From Sphaerolaimus hirsutus (Eukaryota; Nematoda; Chromadorea; Monhysterida; Sphaerolaimidae): 64,000 bases of DNA. Position 1 is the first letter of the stretch, and each line of letters starts with the position of its first letter. Below, piece by piece: positions 55,401 to 64,000 of this stretch. The notes under the pieces are model-generated. The model was given only the letters and a program-made list of their open reading frames with translations. It had not been told where the DNA came from and made no database searches. The stretch is from the NCBI GenBank assembly GCA_964036195.1, contig OZ038460.1, forward strand, positions 8,621,504 through 8,685,503, in the 5' to 3' direction. A program made the position numbers and the translations under genes.

Positions 55401-56630
55401 GTAGAAGGATTACTGGAGTGTGCTGGGCGCATTTGTAAAACATCATGCAAAGTGTTAATTGTCATGACAAATGTCATGCAGAGTGTAAATTGTTCATCTG
55501 AATCTTATGTTTTGGTATCCAAACCTTATATTTTGGTATCCAAATCTTATGTCGTTGTATCCAACCGTTCACATAAGATTTGGTTACAAAAACAACAAGA
55601 TTTAGATACAAAAGATAAGATTTGGATACAAAAGATAAAATTTGGATACAATTTGCTTTACAGTTTCCACTTTAATTTTTATTTGTCATGACAATTGACA
55701 CTTTACTTAATATTTTCATGAAAATTGACACTTTCCATTCCATTTCATATGACATTTTGACACTCTACATGGCTTGGGGAACTGCCCCAGCTCCGCGAAT
55801 GAACAGGTTGAGCTATTAACAACAGAACATTTTTTTACAAAAAATATGAATTTTTATACAATTTTTACAAAAATATGAATTTGTATACAATTTTACAAAA
55901 ATTCGAATTTTTATACAATTTTTATTTTTATTTTGATATTTTCCATTTTATTTTATTTTATTTTATTCTTGAATTTTCCATTTTATTTTTATTTTATTTT
56001 TATTCTTTTCTGAGATTTTGCCAACCCTGCTCCAGAGGACAATGAAAACCAGTGTTCAAAATTGAGCTCTAGAAGCTTCGTTAACGAGACTGCATAGTAT
56101 AAATTTCGCGACAACCTGGGACGACACGAAAAAATATGATCTAGCATTCATGAATCATGATTCTGAAATGTTTGACATTTGACGTTTTTCCTAGGTTATC
56201 ATTATTGATAAGTTAATATTTTTATTGATCAAGCCATCACACATGTCAAACAGTTCATTCTCCACCCGAAAAATGTTTGAAAAATCAAGCCATGATCGTC
56301 AGATAGTCATTGAGTGTACAATAAACACCGCCCTATGGTTATAAGCCTGCCAGCAAGCTATACATATAATGCAATGCAATGTTCGCAGGTGCCATCGCTG
56401 TGGGAAGTTGTTCAACGGTGCAACCCAACTGGAGGAGCACACGCGAACGCATACTGGCGAACGACCGTACGAGTGCGCGCTCTGCGGCAAGACATTCGCT
56501 ACTGAGTCCGCGCTACAAATTGGCCACATGCCGATTCACTCCAACGAAAAGCGATTTGTCTGCGACCAGTGCGGCAAGGCCTTTGTCAGACCCAACGGAT
56601 TAAAGCACCATGTCACATACGTTCATGCGA
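52499..56630 (+). CDS. C2H2 zinc-finger protein, internal exons
   Basis: Two exons are supported, 52499-52808 (acceptor TTGTCTACACAG) and 56389-56630 (acceptor GTTCGCAG, donor GTAAGT), joined in phase 2. Exon 1 ends with fingers CDQCGKCFKYSDVFTYHRYAH-type and CDKCNKSFKTRRLFREH. Exon 2 adds CHRCGKLFNGATQLEEH with a TGERPY linker, CALCGKTFATESALQIGH (one residue longer than usual between its Cys and His pairs) and CDQCGKAFVRPNGLKHH. Five tandem fingers with a TGERPY linker indicate a DNA-binding transcription factor in the nucleus. The start, and exons after 56630, were not found. The 3.6-kb intron holds a decayed BEL/Pao element, a purine minisatellite and a family A hAT element. Confidence 0.8.
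52888..53130. repeat. Purine minisatellite, left block
   Basis: Six or so copies of a unit like CGGAAAACGGAAAACGGAAA plus GGTAAAAAAT. The same unit in the same orientation recurs at 54585-54835 on the other side of the BEL/Pao remnant. Confidence 0.9.
53360..54538 (+). pseudogene. BEL/Pao-type retrotransposon pol remnant
   Basis: A 237-codon frame at 53360-54073 carries reverse-transcriptase sequence: HYLPHQPVITLGKS, RIVNNGSAGKPSFNECFFRG, LIADIEKAFLQIGLHD and FGLVCSPAILGAVIKYHL. After a stop, the next segment (about 54090-54210) contains INNIYVDNFIKSV, the catalytic motif region in its Pao-like YVDN form. Another stop is followed at 54320-54538 by LLVSAYDPIGFTAPVSL and TTQWDEP, typical of the region after the reverse transcriptase. 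At least two in-frame interruptions, and no protease, RNase H, integrase or terminal repeats, show a dead fragment. It lies in a zinc-finger gene intron. Confidence 0.85.
54585..54835. repeat. Purine minisatellite, right block
   Basis: Copies of GCCGGAAAACGGAAAACGGA plus AAGGTAAAAATTTTTCAGCT, in the same orientation as the block at 52888-53130. Beyond it lies CGAACCCCATATCTCCAGCT, the inverse partner of sequence near 52850. Confidence 0.9.
55049..56029. mobile_element. hAT-like element, family A (copy 3)
   Basis: CAGGGTTGG/CCAACCCTG ends with a perfect duplication CTCCAGAG at 55041-55048 and 56030-56037. It has the same AT-rich arms and TCATGACAATTGACAC core as copies 1 and 2. It lies in the zinc-finger gene intron. 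Confidence 0.92.
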
Positions 56631-57239
56631 GTAAGTCGCACCTTACGTCGTGGGCGCTTTTTCATTACCCGGCGCCAATGGCGAAAGAGTTGGTGCAAAA
56701 AAATTGTTGAGCTATTTGTTTGCAGAACAATGAGTACATAAATGTCAGTAAATGTATGTATGTATGCTAGGGGTTGCTGAGGTTGTAGTAGTTTATGGAA
56801 CTTGCTACAAAACTATTGTAGAAAAACAGCAAGCAACCGGCACCCCACTCCACTACAATGTGGCATACATGTAGTAAACCCAAGTGAATTATTTTTCAGT
56901 CATTTTATGGCTGGGGAGTTATGCAGGGGGTGTGTTGACCATGGAGAAATGGATGGTTAATGAAATACAGAGAATTGATAATTAGGTTCATTTTGTTCAA
57001 TATTTATATTCACGTACTTTATCTATTTCATGCACTATATAAATTTACCACGCAAAATGTATTTCATACACTATATTATTTATCCATGGAGAATATTTGA
57101 TTGAGAAAGTATCTTATAAGTTATTGATAAGTTTGTGTGGAATATTAAAGTTAAAAGGTCAAATATGTTATAATTAGGTTTATGGACGTAAAATTAGGCT
57201 CATTCGATTCGCCACAATTTTCTGATTATTATTATATAC

Positions 57240-57592
57240 TAGCAGGATTCTCTCCGACCTTCGGTCGGGTTTTGTGGTTCTCTACAATTAATACCATTAG
57301 AGGAACTATGATACTTTAGTTAAGTTTGCCCACATGCTATGCATGTGTTTTGAAATGCGGTATGTAATGTACCAACAATAACAAGACCAATACCAAATAT
57401 GCAATGTTTTGGAATGGATTTTTGTAAACTTCTGTAAAATGGTTGGGCATGAAACTCGGTAGTAAAATGTGGACAGTTTGCGATTTGGTATGATGGTGTG
57501 CAGTGTGCATTCTGTGTGGTATAAATTTTGTGATATGATAGTGTGGTTTATGCAAGGTGTCAAACTTTGTTGTAATGGAGAGAATCCTGCTA
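57240..57592. repeat. MITE with TAGCAGGATTCTCTCC ends
   Basis: TAGCAGGATTCTCTCC at the left is mirrored by GGAGAGAATCCTGCTA at the right, with a 320-bp interior without a supported gene. Confidence 0.8.
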
Positions 57593-57619
57593 TAGGTACC
57601 CACTACTCAGAGGCTTGCA

Positions 57620-58133
57620 AAAACTGACACCCTAGTGGGGACCCCCCTCCAAATGGCACTCCCCCGGGGAACCCTTCAAAAGTGGCACCCCCTGGGAACT
57701 GCCCAAACATGGGACCCCCTAGGGCCCCACAAATATGGCACCTCCTGAGGACCACCAAAAAATGGCACCCCCTAGGGACCCCCCAAAAATGGCACCCCGT
57801 TGGGACCCCCCAAAAATGGCACCCCCCTGGGGACCCCCAAACATGGCACCCCCTAGGAACCCCCACAAAAATGACACCCCGTGGGGACCCACCCAAAGTT
57901 GGCTCCCCCTGGGGACTCTCCAAAAATGGCACCCCCCTGGGGACCCCGCCCACCCCCCCCCCAAAAATGGCACCCCCTATGGACCCCCTGCAAAAAATAT
58001 ATAGCACCCCCCTGAGGACCACCCAAAAATGGCATCCCATGGGGACCCCCTTGAAATGGCTCCCCCATATGTACCTCCAAAAAATGGCACCCCCTGGAGA
58101 CCCCCCAAAAATGGCACCCATGGGGACCCCCTC
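57620..58133. repeat. 27-bp C-rich minisatellite
   Basis: About eighteen copies of a unit such as AAAAATGGCACCCCCTGGGG plus ACCCCCC. The unit is divisible by three, so every frame on both strands stays open; none is taken as a gene. Confidence 0.92.
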
Positions 58134-58139
58134 TAAATC

Positions 58140-60130
58140 CTGTAAACACAGCCCCTAGTTTGGAAACTCCTGTAAACTCAGCCCCTAATTTAGAAACTCC
58201 CATAAACTCAGCCCCTAATTTGGAAACTCCCTTAAACTCCGCCCCTAATTTGGAAACTCACATAAACTCAGCCCCTAATTTGGAAACTCCCATAAACTGT
58301 CCCTAATTTGGAAACTCCCCTAAACTCATTTTCAGGTTTATGGTAATGTAGTGTCAAAATGGAATGAATATTTCAAATAATCGCTATCATCAATCCACAA
58401 ATGCATCAATTTACAATATTCAATTTGTTAGCCCCGGGGGTTAGACTTAAAGGTTATGGTAATGTAGAGTAGAAATGGAGTGCACATCTCAAGTCACTGC
58501 AATAAAAAACCCACAAATGCATCATTTCACAAATTGAAAGTTTGGGCCCAGGGGTTCATTATCAGGGTTTTAGTAATGTGGTGTCAAAATGGAGTGCATT
58601 TTTGAAATCGCTACAATCAGAAACCCACAAACACATCATTTTATGATTTGAAAATTTTTGGCCCTGGGGGTTCATTTTCAGGGTTATGGTAATGTAGTGT
58701 CAAAATGAAGTGCATATTCCAAATCAAGGCAATCAAAAAGCCACAAATGCATCATTTCACAATTTCTAATTTATTAGCCCCAGAGGTTCAATTTAAGGCT
58801 TACAGTAATGTAGAGTTGAAATTGAGTCATTTCAAATCAGTGCAATTAGAAACCTGCAAAATGCATCATTTCACAATGTGAAATTTTTGGGTCTAGGGGT
58901 TCAATTTCAGGGTTTTAGTAATGTAGTGTCAAAATGGAGTGCATATTTGAAATCGCTACAATCAGAAACCCACAAATGCATCATTTTATGATTTGAAAGT
59001 TTTTGGCCCAGGGGGTTCATTTTTAGGGCTATGGTATTGTAGTGTCAAAATGAAGTGCATATTTCAAATGAGTGCTATCAGAAACCTGAAAATGCATCAT
59101 TTCTCAAATTGAAAGTATTTGGCCCCATGGGTTCATTTTGTGGGTTATGGTAATGTAGTGTCAAAATGGAGTGCATATATCAAATAAGTGCAATCAGAAA
59201 CCCGAAAATGAATGATTTCACAAATTGAAAGTTTTTGTCTCCACAGGTTCATTTTCAGGGTTATGGTTACATAGTTTTCAGGGTTATGTAGTGTCAAAAT
59301 GGAGTGCATATTTCAAATCAATGCAATTAGAAACCCACATTGAATCATTGCACAATTTCTAATTTTTAAGCCCTGGGCATATTTGAAATCGCTACACTCA
59401 GAAACCCACAAATCCATCATTTTATGATTTGAAAGTTTTTGGCCCAGGGGGTTCATTTTTAGGGTTATGGTAAGTTAGTGTCAAAATGAAGTGCATATTT
59501 CAAATGAGTGCTATCAGAAACCTGAAAATGCATCATTTCTCAAATTGAAAGTATTTGGCCCCGTGGGTCCATTTTTAGGGTTATGGTAATGTAGTGCATA
59601 TATCAAATCAGTGCAATCAGAAACCCAAATTTGAAATCAGTGCAATCAGAAACCCAAAAATGCATCATTTCACAAATTGAAAGTTTTTGGCCCCAGTGGT
59701 TCATTTTCAGGGTTATGGTAATATAGTGTCAAAATGAAGTGCATATTTCAAATGAGTGCAATCAGAAACCCGAAAATGCATCATTTCTCAAATTGAAAGT
59801 ATTTGGCCCCATGGGTTCATTTTTAGGGTTATGGTAATGTAGTGTCAGAATGGAGTGCATATGTCAAATCAGTGCAATTAGAAACCCACAATGCATCATA
59901 TCACAATTTATATTTTTTAGCCCCGGGGGCCTCACTTAAGGATTTTGGTAATGTTATTGTTAACTCCCATAAACTCAGCCCCTAATTTGGCAAACACCCA
60001 TCAACTCAACTCCCATAAACTCAGCCTCTAATTTCTAAACTTGTGTCAACAGCCCCTTATTTTTAAACTTCTGTCAACTCAACCCTAATTTATAAACACC
60101 CATCAACTCAACCCTGAATTGTAAACTCAG
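58140..60130. repeat. Satellite of about 117 bp flanked by a 30-bp repeat
   Basis: About fourteen divergent units run from 58340 to 59950. Each has GTAATGTAGTGTCAAAATGG, CAGAAACCCACAAATGCATC and GAAAGTTTTTGGCCC. On both sides lie short arrays of a 30-bp unit (CATAAACTCAGCCCCTAATT plus TGGAAACTCC) at 58140-58330 and 59960-60130. Confidence 0.9.
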
Positions 60131-60540
60131 CCCCTAAAAACTCAAGTCAACCCCCTATACATGTGCAATTGCATTCTTGGGAAGCAACTCTGCTATCTAC
60201 TAACCCTGTTTGTCAAGATTGTATGGGATCGTGTTTGTAAAGGGCATTTTGTACTAATAAATAGTGACTACATTCTGTGTAAAAACACACACAAATTGGG
60301 CGGAGTGACGTCCTATCCTTTACGTTGGAGCACACTTTCCACACGAAAAAATGGTGGCTTTATGATAGTTTATAGATATACATGTTTAGTTTACTTGCAA
60401 TTGAGGAAACTCAAGTCCTGTAAACATTTACGGTACATTACTTCACATAACTTCTTTGAATGAGCATCCTAATAGAGAAATGATGCCCTGTGTTTGACTA
60501 GCATGTATTTACTAAGCCCTTTGCGTAGGCATATTTATTA

Positions 60541-60973
60541 TACCGTAAATGCTCTAATAATACTACAGTCGTACTATTTTTTTCAGCACATTTTTAGGTG
60601 TCGTACTATTGGAGATGTCGCATTATTAGAGAGTGTCGCATTATTGTTTTCATCAAATCAATAACTTCATTGTCCACATAACTCAAATCTGAGCATGACT
60701 TAGTAAAGCAATAAACATCAACAATCACCCATTAAATCGCCATTAAACATCAACATTAACAAAACAATTGTCCAAAAGCGCGGAATCCACGGCTTCCGCA
60801 GATTGCGACATCATTACGCTGTTTTTTCTTTTTTTCTTGGGTGTCGCACTATTGAAGAGTGTCGTATTATTGGAGAGTGTCGGATTATTTTCACACAACG
60901 TGCCCAAACCTGTCGCACTATTGGAGATGTCGTATTATTGGAGACCTGTTGTATTATTAGAGCATTTACGGTA
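60541..60973. repeat. Palindromic element with ACCGTAAATGCTCTAATA ends
   Basis: TACCGTAAATGCTCTAATAA is mirrored by TTATTAGAGCATTTACGGTA. Internal TCGTATTATTGGAGA words repeat. It resembles the element at 13240-13580. Confidence 0.9.
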
Positions 60974-61215
60974 GCTTTGCAATGCTTTATATATTTACGT
61001 TATTTGGACATTCATATTAGATACTCTGCTCAAATTATATCAAATATACTATATTAACCCTGCTCAATTAATATACCCAGTTACCTCGAATAAGTCCCAA
61101 CTTATCAATTATCAGATATATGTTTTCAGGAAGTGATTATTATTATGTTGAATATACTCTGTTCTACTTACAGCATTAGGAACATTTGCATTGCTATTTA
61201 TAATTTCCAACTCTA

Positions 61216-61800
61216 TCATTTTAGTTTCCAAAGTGTGTCAATGTTTTCTGACAAATTGAAACAGATTAGTAAATCAGCCAAGTTAGCCGACTTAGCACCT
61301 CGCAAGGTTAATGGTTTTTCTATTCGCCCAATTTGTACTTGGTATTTCTTTACCATAAGTATTTGAATGTATGCACGCGCAGTATTTGAATGTATGTAAG
61401 CCAACTGTTTCAGCTAAATGTGTCTTATTGTTGTATTTGTGTCTTATTTGTGCATTTGTATTTAGGAAATTACTGTAGCCATGTTTTTATACACAATTCC
61501 GTGTCTCAGCAAATTTTGGAGTTTTTACTTCAGTCTTCTGACCCCAAGCTTGTGACCAAAAATAAGCTAGTGATAGAAACTTTGACTAGGAAGCTCGCTC
61601 ACTTTGCGCTTTTGTATTCAAGCTGTATCTAATCGAAATAAAGTACCTGAAACAATCTCGAAATCCCTTTCCAACACGCAACCACAAAATAAACTCAACT
61701 TGGCTGTCGACAAGTGGACTTTCGGCTACAACGGGAAATCAAACTACTCTAAAGGCCGTCACTCACTACGGTCTTGGAGTTGCTGGAATCGGTGGTAGAA
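61216..61800 (+). CDS. Coding-like segment, structure unresolved
   Basis: An acceptor (ATCATTTTAG) at about 61226 opens SVSMFSDKLKQISKSAKLAD followed by LAPRK and a donor-like AAG, then GTTAATG. A second acceptor (TGTATTTAG) at about 61466 opens a frame with QQILEFLLQSSDPKLVTKNK and LVIETLTRKLAHFALLY. The two do not join in phase, and a third overlapping frame (STSGLSATTGNQTTLKAVTH) is open at 61630-61800. Something may be encoded here, but neither start nor family can be given. Confidence 0.25.
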
Positions 61801-62130
61801 GACGCTGACTTCGGTGGCTTCATCACAGGGGGGGTTCTTCCTAACTTGGGTAATCAGGGGGAGTTATTCAAACAGAATAATTTGTTCTTCACTTGGGTAC
61901 TTTTTCAACAAAGATGACTTATTTGATATTTTATTGTACATATTTTTTGGATCTAATTTACTACTGTCAGGATGCCCAGTTTTTATTTAAGCCATAATTT
62001 TTTAAAACGCTTTTTTCGATTTTTTGCCAAACGTCTAGTAGAAAAAATACATTACTCATTTGACATTTGACACGGTGCGGTAAGGCACTCACGTCAATCT
62101 CAGCAGGTGAATGGATGTGCAAAAACAAAT

Positions 62131-62320
62131 ACCGTATTACCTCGAATTATCCCCCCCCTTGAATTAACCCCCCCCTTGAATTAACCCCCCCCCCTCGAAT
62201 TAACCCCCCCTCAAAATGGGCTGGGGAAAAAATAAACCCCTGCTCGAATTAACCCCCCCTCAAAATGGGCTGGGGAAAAAATTAACCCCCCCTCGAAATA
62301 CCCCCCCAAATACAGTGTAA
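62131..62320. repeat. CCGTATT-family fragment
   Basis: TACCGTATTACCTCGAATTA followed by repeated CTCAAAATGGGCTGGGGAAA blocks. A GTT trinucleotide run at 62585-62616 lies further right. The right terminus of the element is not seen. Confidence 0.75.
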
Positions 62321-62585
62321 ACAGCATGTACACAACAAATCGGGTGGGCGCGCCAGCGCCATCCCTCGCTGCCGAGGGAGGGCGCAAGCGACCCACCCAT
62401 AATATGGTCAGACACACCAAAATGCGGAAATCGCAAAATTTAAATCGCAATAACTTCGGAACGCGACAAGCTACGGCAATACCGATTATACCATTGAATA
62501 GCCCGTGTCGAAAAGTACCCCCATGCAAATCAGATCAAATGGTTGAGTTGGGAGGAAGTTATTACACATTTTCTTTTCTAGGCAG

Positions 62586-62616
<31 letters not shown>

Positions 62617-63009
62617 CTTCATCTTGTTCTCCCGACAATCTTCAAACTGCAATAACTTCCTTGAAACACGACCGATTTTCATGGTTGATGGCTCATATGA
62701 AAGAGCATATGATGCCATTTCTTATTTTCAGGAATTTTTTTCACAGGCTCCGCCCACTTTGGGACGGTATCTGTTTGAAATTTTCAAACCTCAATAAATT
62801 TAAATTTTGAATACAAATGCGGCAATAAAAAAAATTTGTTGATGTGCGCCATGACTAGAGCTTTCAAATGAGCCAATTTTTGGCAATTTTGGTACAGATT
62901 TACAAAAGTTATTCAAGTTTGCTTATTTTGTGTAAAATGCGCAAACATGCCTGACCTACTGCTTGATGTGATACTGAGCATGTGACCTTGCATGGTGAAT
63001 TCTATCAGG

Positions 63010-64000
63010 TCATAAATGTCTAGTGGTTAATGTCAAGTCAAATGTCAAGTTATAAATGTCAAGTCAAATGTCAAGTGATAAATGTCAAGCAATAAATATC
63101 AGGCCAATTGTCAAGTGATAAATGTCAAGTGATAGATGTCAAGTGATAAATTATTAAGTGATAAATATCAAGTCAAATATCAAGTGATAAATGTCAAGTG
63201 GTAGATTTCAAGTGAAATGTCATCTGATAAATGTCAAGCAATAAATGTCAGGCCAAATGTCAAGTGATAAATGTCAAGTGATAAAATATCAAGTCAAATA
63301 TCAACTGATAAATGTCAAGTGGTAGATTTCAAGTGAAATGTCAAGTGATAAATGTCAATTGATAGATGTCAAGTGATAAATTTCAAGTGAAATGTCAAGT
63401 CAAATGTCAAGTGACAAATTTCAAGTCAAATGTCAAGTGACAAATTTAAAGTCAAATGTCAAGTTTAATGTCAACTCATAACTGTCAAGTCAAATATCAA
63501 GTCATATGTCAAGTCAAATTTCAAGTGATAAATGTGAAGTCAAATTTCAAGTGACAAATGTCAAGTCGAATGTAAAGTTTAATGTCAAGTGATCAAATAT
63601 CAAGTCAAATGTCAAGTTGTAAATGTCAAGTCTAAAGTCAAGTCAAGTCAATTGTCAAGTGATAAATGTCAAGGTGAATATAAAGTGATAACTTTCAATT
63701 GAATTGTCAGGTCAAATGCCAAGTGATAAATTTCAAGTGAAATGTCAAGTAATAAATTTCAAGTGAAATGTCAAGTCAAATGTCAAGTTGAATGTCAAGC
63801 TTAATGTCAAGTGATAAATGTCATGTCAAATGTCAAGTTTTACATCAAGTGATAAATTTCAAGTGAAATGTCAAGTTTAATGTCAAGTGATAAATGTCAT
63901 GTCAAATGTCAAGTAATATGTCAAGTAACAATTTTCAGGTGATACCTGTCAACTTGTTTATGTCAAGTGAAAACTATCAGGTGAAAAAATGGCAAGCAGT
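63010..64000. repeat. Dense array of GTCAAGT/AAATGTCAAG words
   Basis: Nearly 1 kb of short degenerate units (AAATGTCAAGTGATAAATGT, TCAAGTCAAATGTCAAG) continues to the window edge. The words resemble the AAATGTCATG/AAAGTGTCAA units inside the introner-like palindromes. No gene. Confidence 0.9.

Noticed and set aside
57603-58158. Long Gly-rich (minus, 172 codons) and Pro-rich (plus, 158 codons) ORFs
   Set aside because: They come from a 27-bp tandem repeat divisible by three; all frames stay open on both strands.

Overview
This is a eukaryotic, AT-leaning, repeat-dense window with spliced genes (GT-AG introns from about 65 bp to 3.6 kb). Two gene families point to a nematode. One is a moulting-cycle MLT-10-like protein, whose family is known from nematodes, with its typical LSP-repeat tail. 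The other is a cuticlin-type secreted protein with a ZP domain. I cannot place the species further. No rRNA, tRNA or CRISPR array was recognised.

Layout: 0-3.7 kb, nested transposon remnants. 4.1-6.9 kb (+), MLT-10-like gene. 9.9-11.9 kb (+), cuticlin/ZP gene with an unresolved 3' end. 13-20 kb, mostly palindromic repeats. 20.6-22.1 kb (+), a single-pass membrane protein gene. 26.5-23.1 kb (-), a coiled-coil protein gene. 28.0-30.9 kb (+), a mitochondrial ribosome-recycling factor. 36.2-31.8 kb (-), a complete four-repeat annexin. 36.5-44.2 kb, large hairpin elements and two small divergent first exons. 47.8-44.8 kb (-), an ankyrin-repeat protein divergent from a small ORF at 48.0 kb (+). 50.0-48.6 kb (-), a small secreted Cys-rich protein. 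52.5-56.6 kb (+), a C2H2 zinc-finger gene with a decayed BEL/Pao retrotransposon in an intron. 57-64 kb, satellites, minisatellites and a 1-kb tandem array.

The most interesting signal is how transposable elements relate to splicing. Three introns in three different genes (6261-6444, 21109-21285, and 26378-26194 on the minus strand) each consist, end to end, of a copy of one palindromic 177-185 bp element. The element begins GTGCCARTCCCAGACC and ends CTGGGACTGYYCYCAG, so its termini are the splice sites. This fits introner-like intron gain. An antisense copy and decayed copies lie nearby. Separately, a hAT-like family ending in TTTTAACAAC sits 16-30 nt upstream of several 3' splice sites, where that end could act as a branch point. 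Several hAT families have perfect 8-bp target duplications, some nested in older elements. The genes look unrelated in function (cuticle, mitochondrial translation, calcium-dependent membrane binding, scaffolding, DNA binding) and show no operon arrangement.
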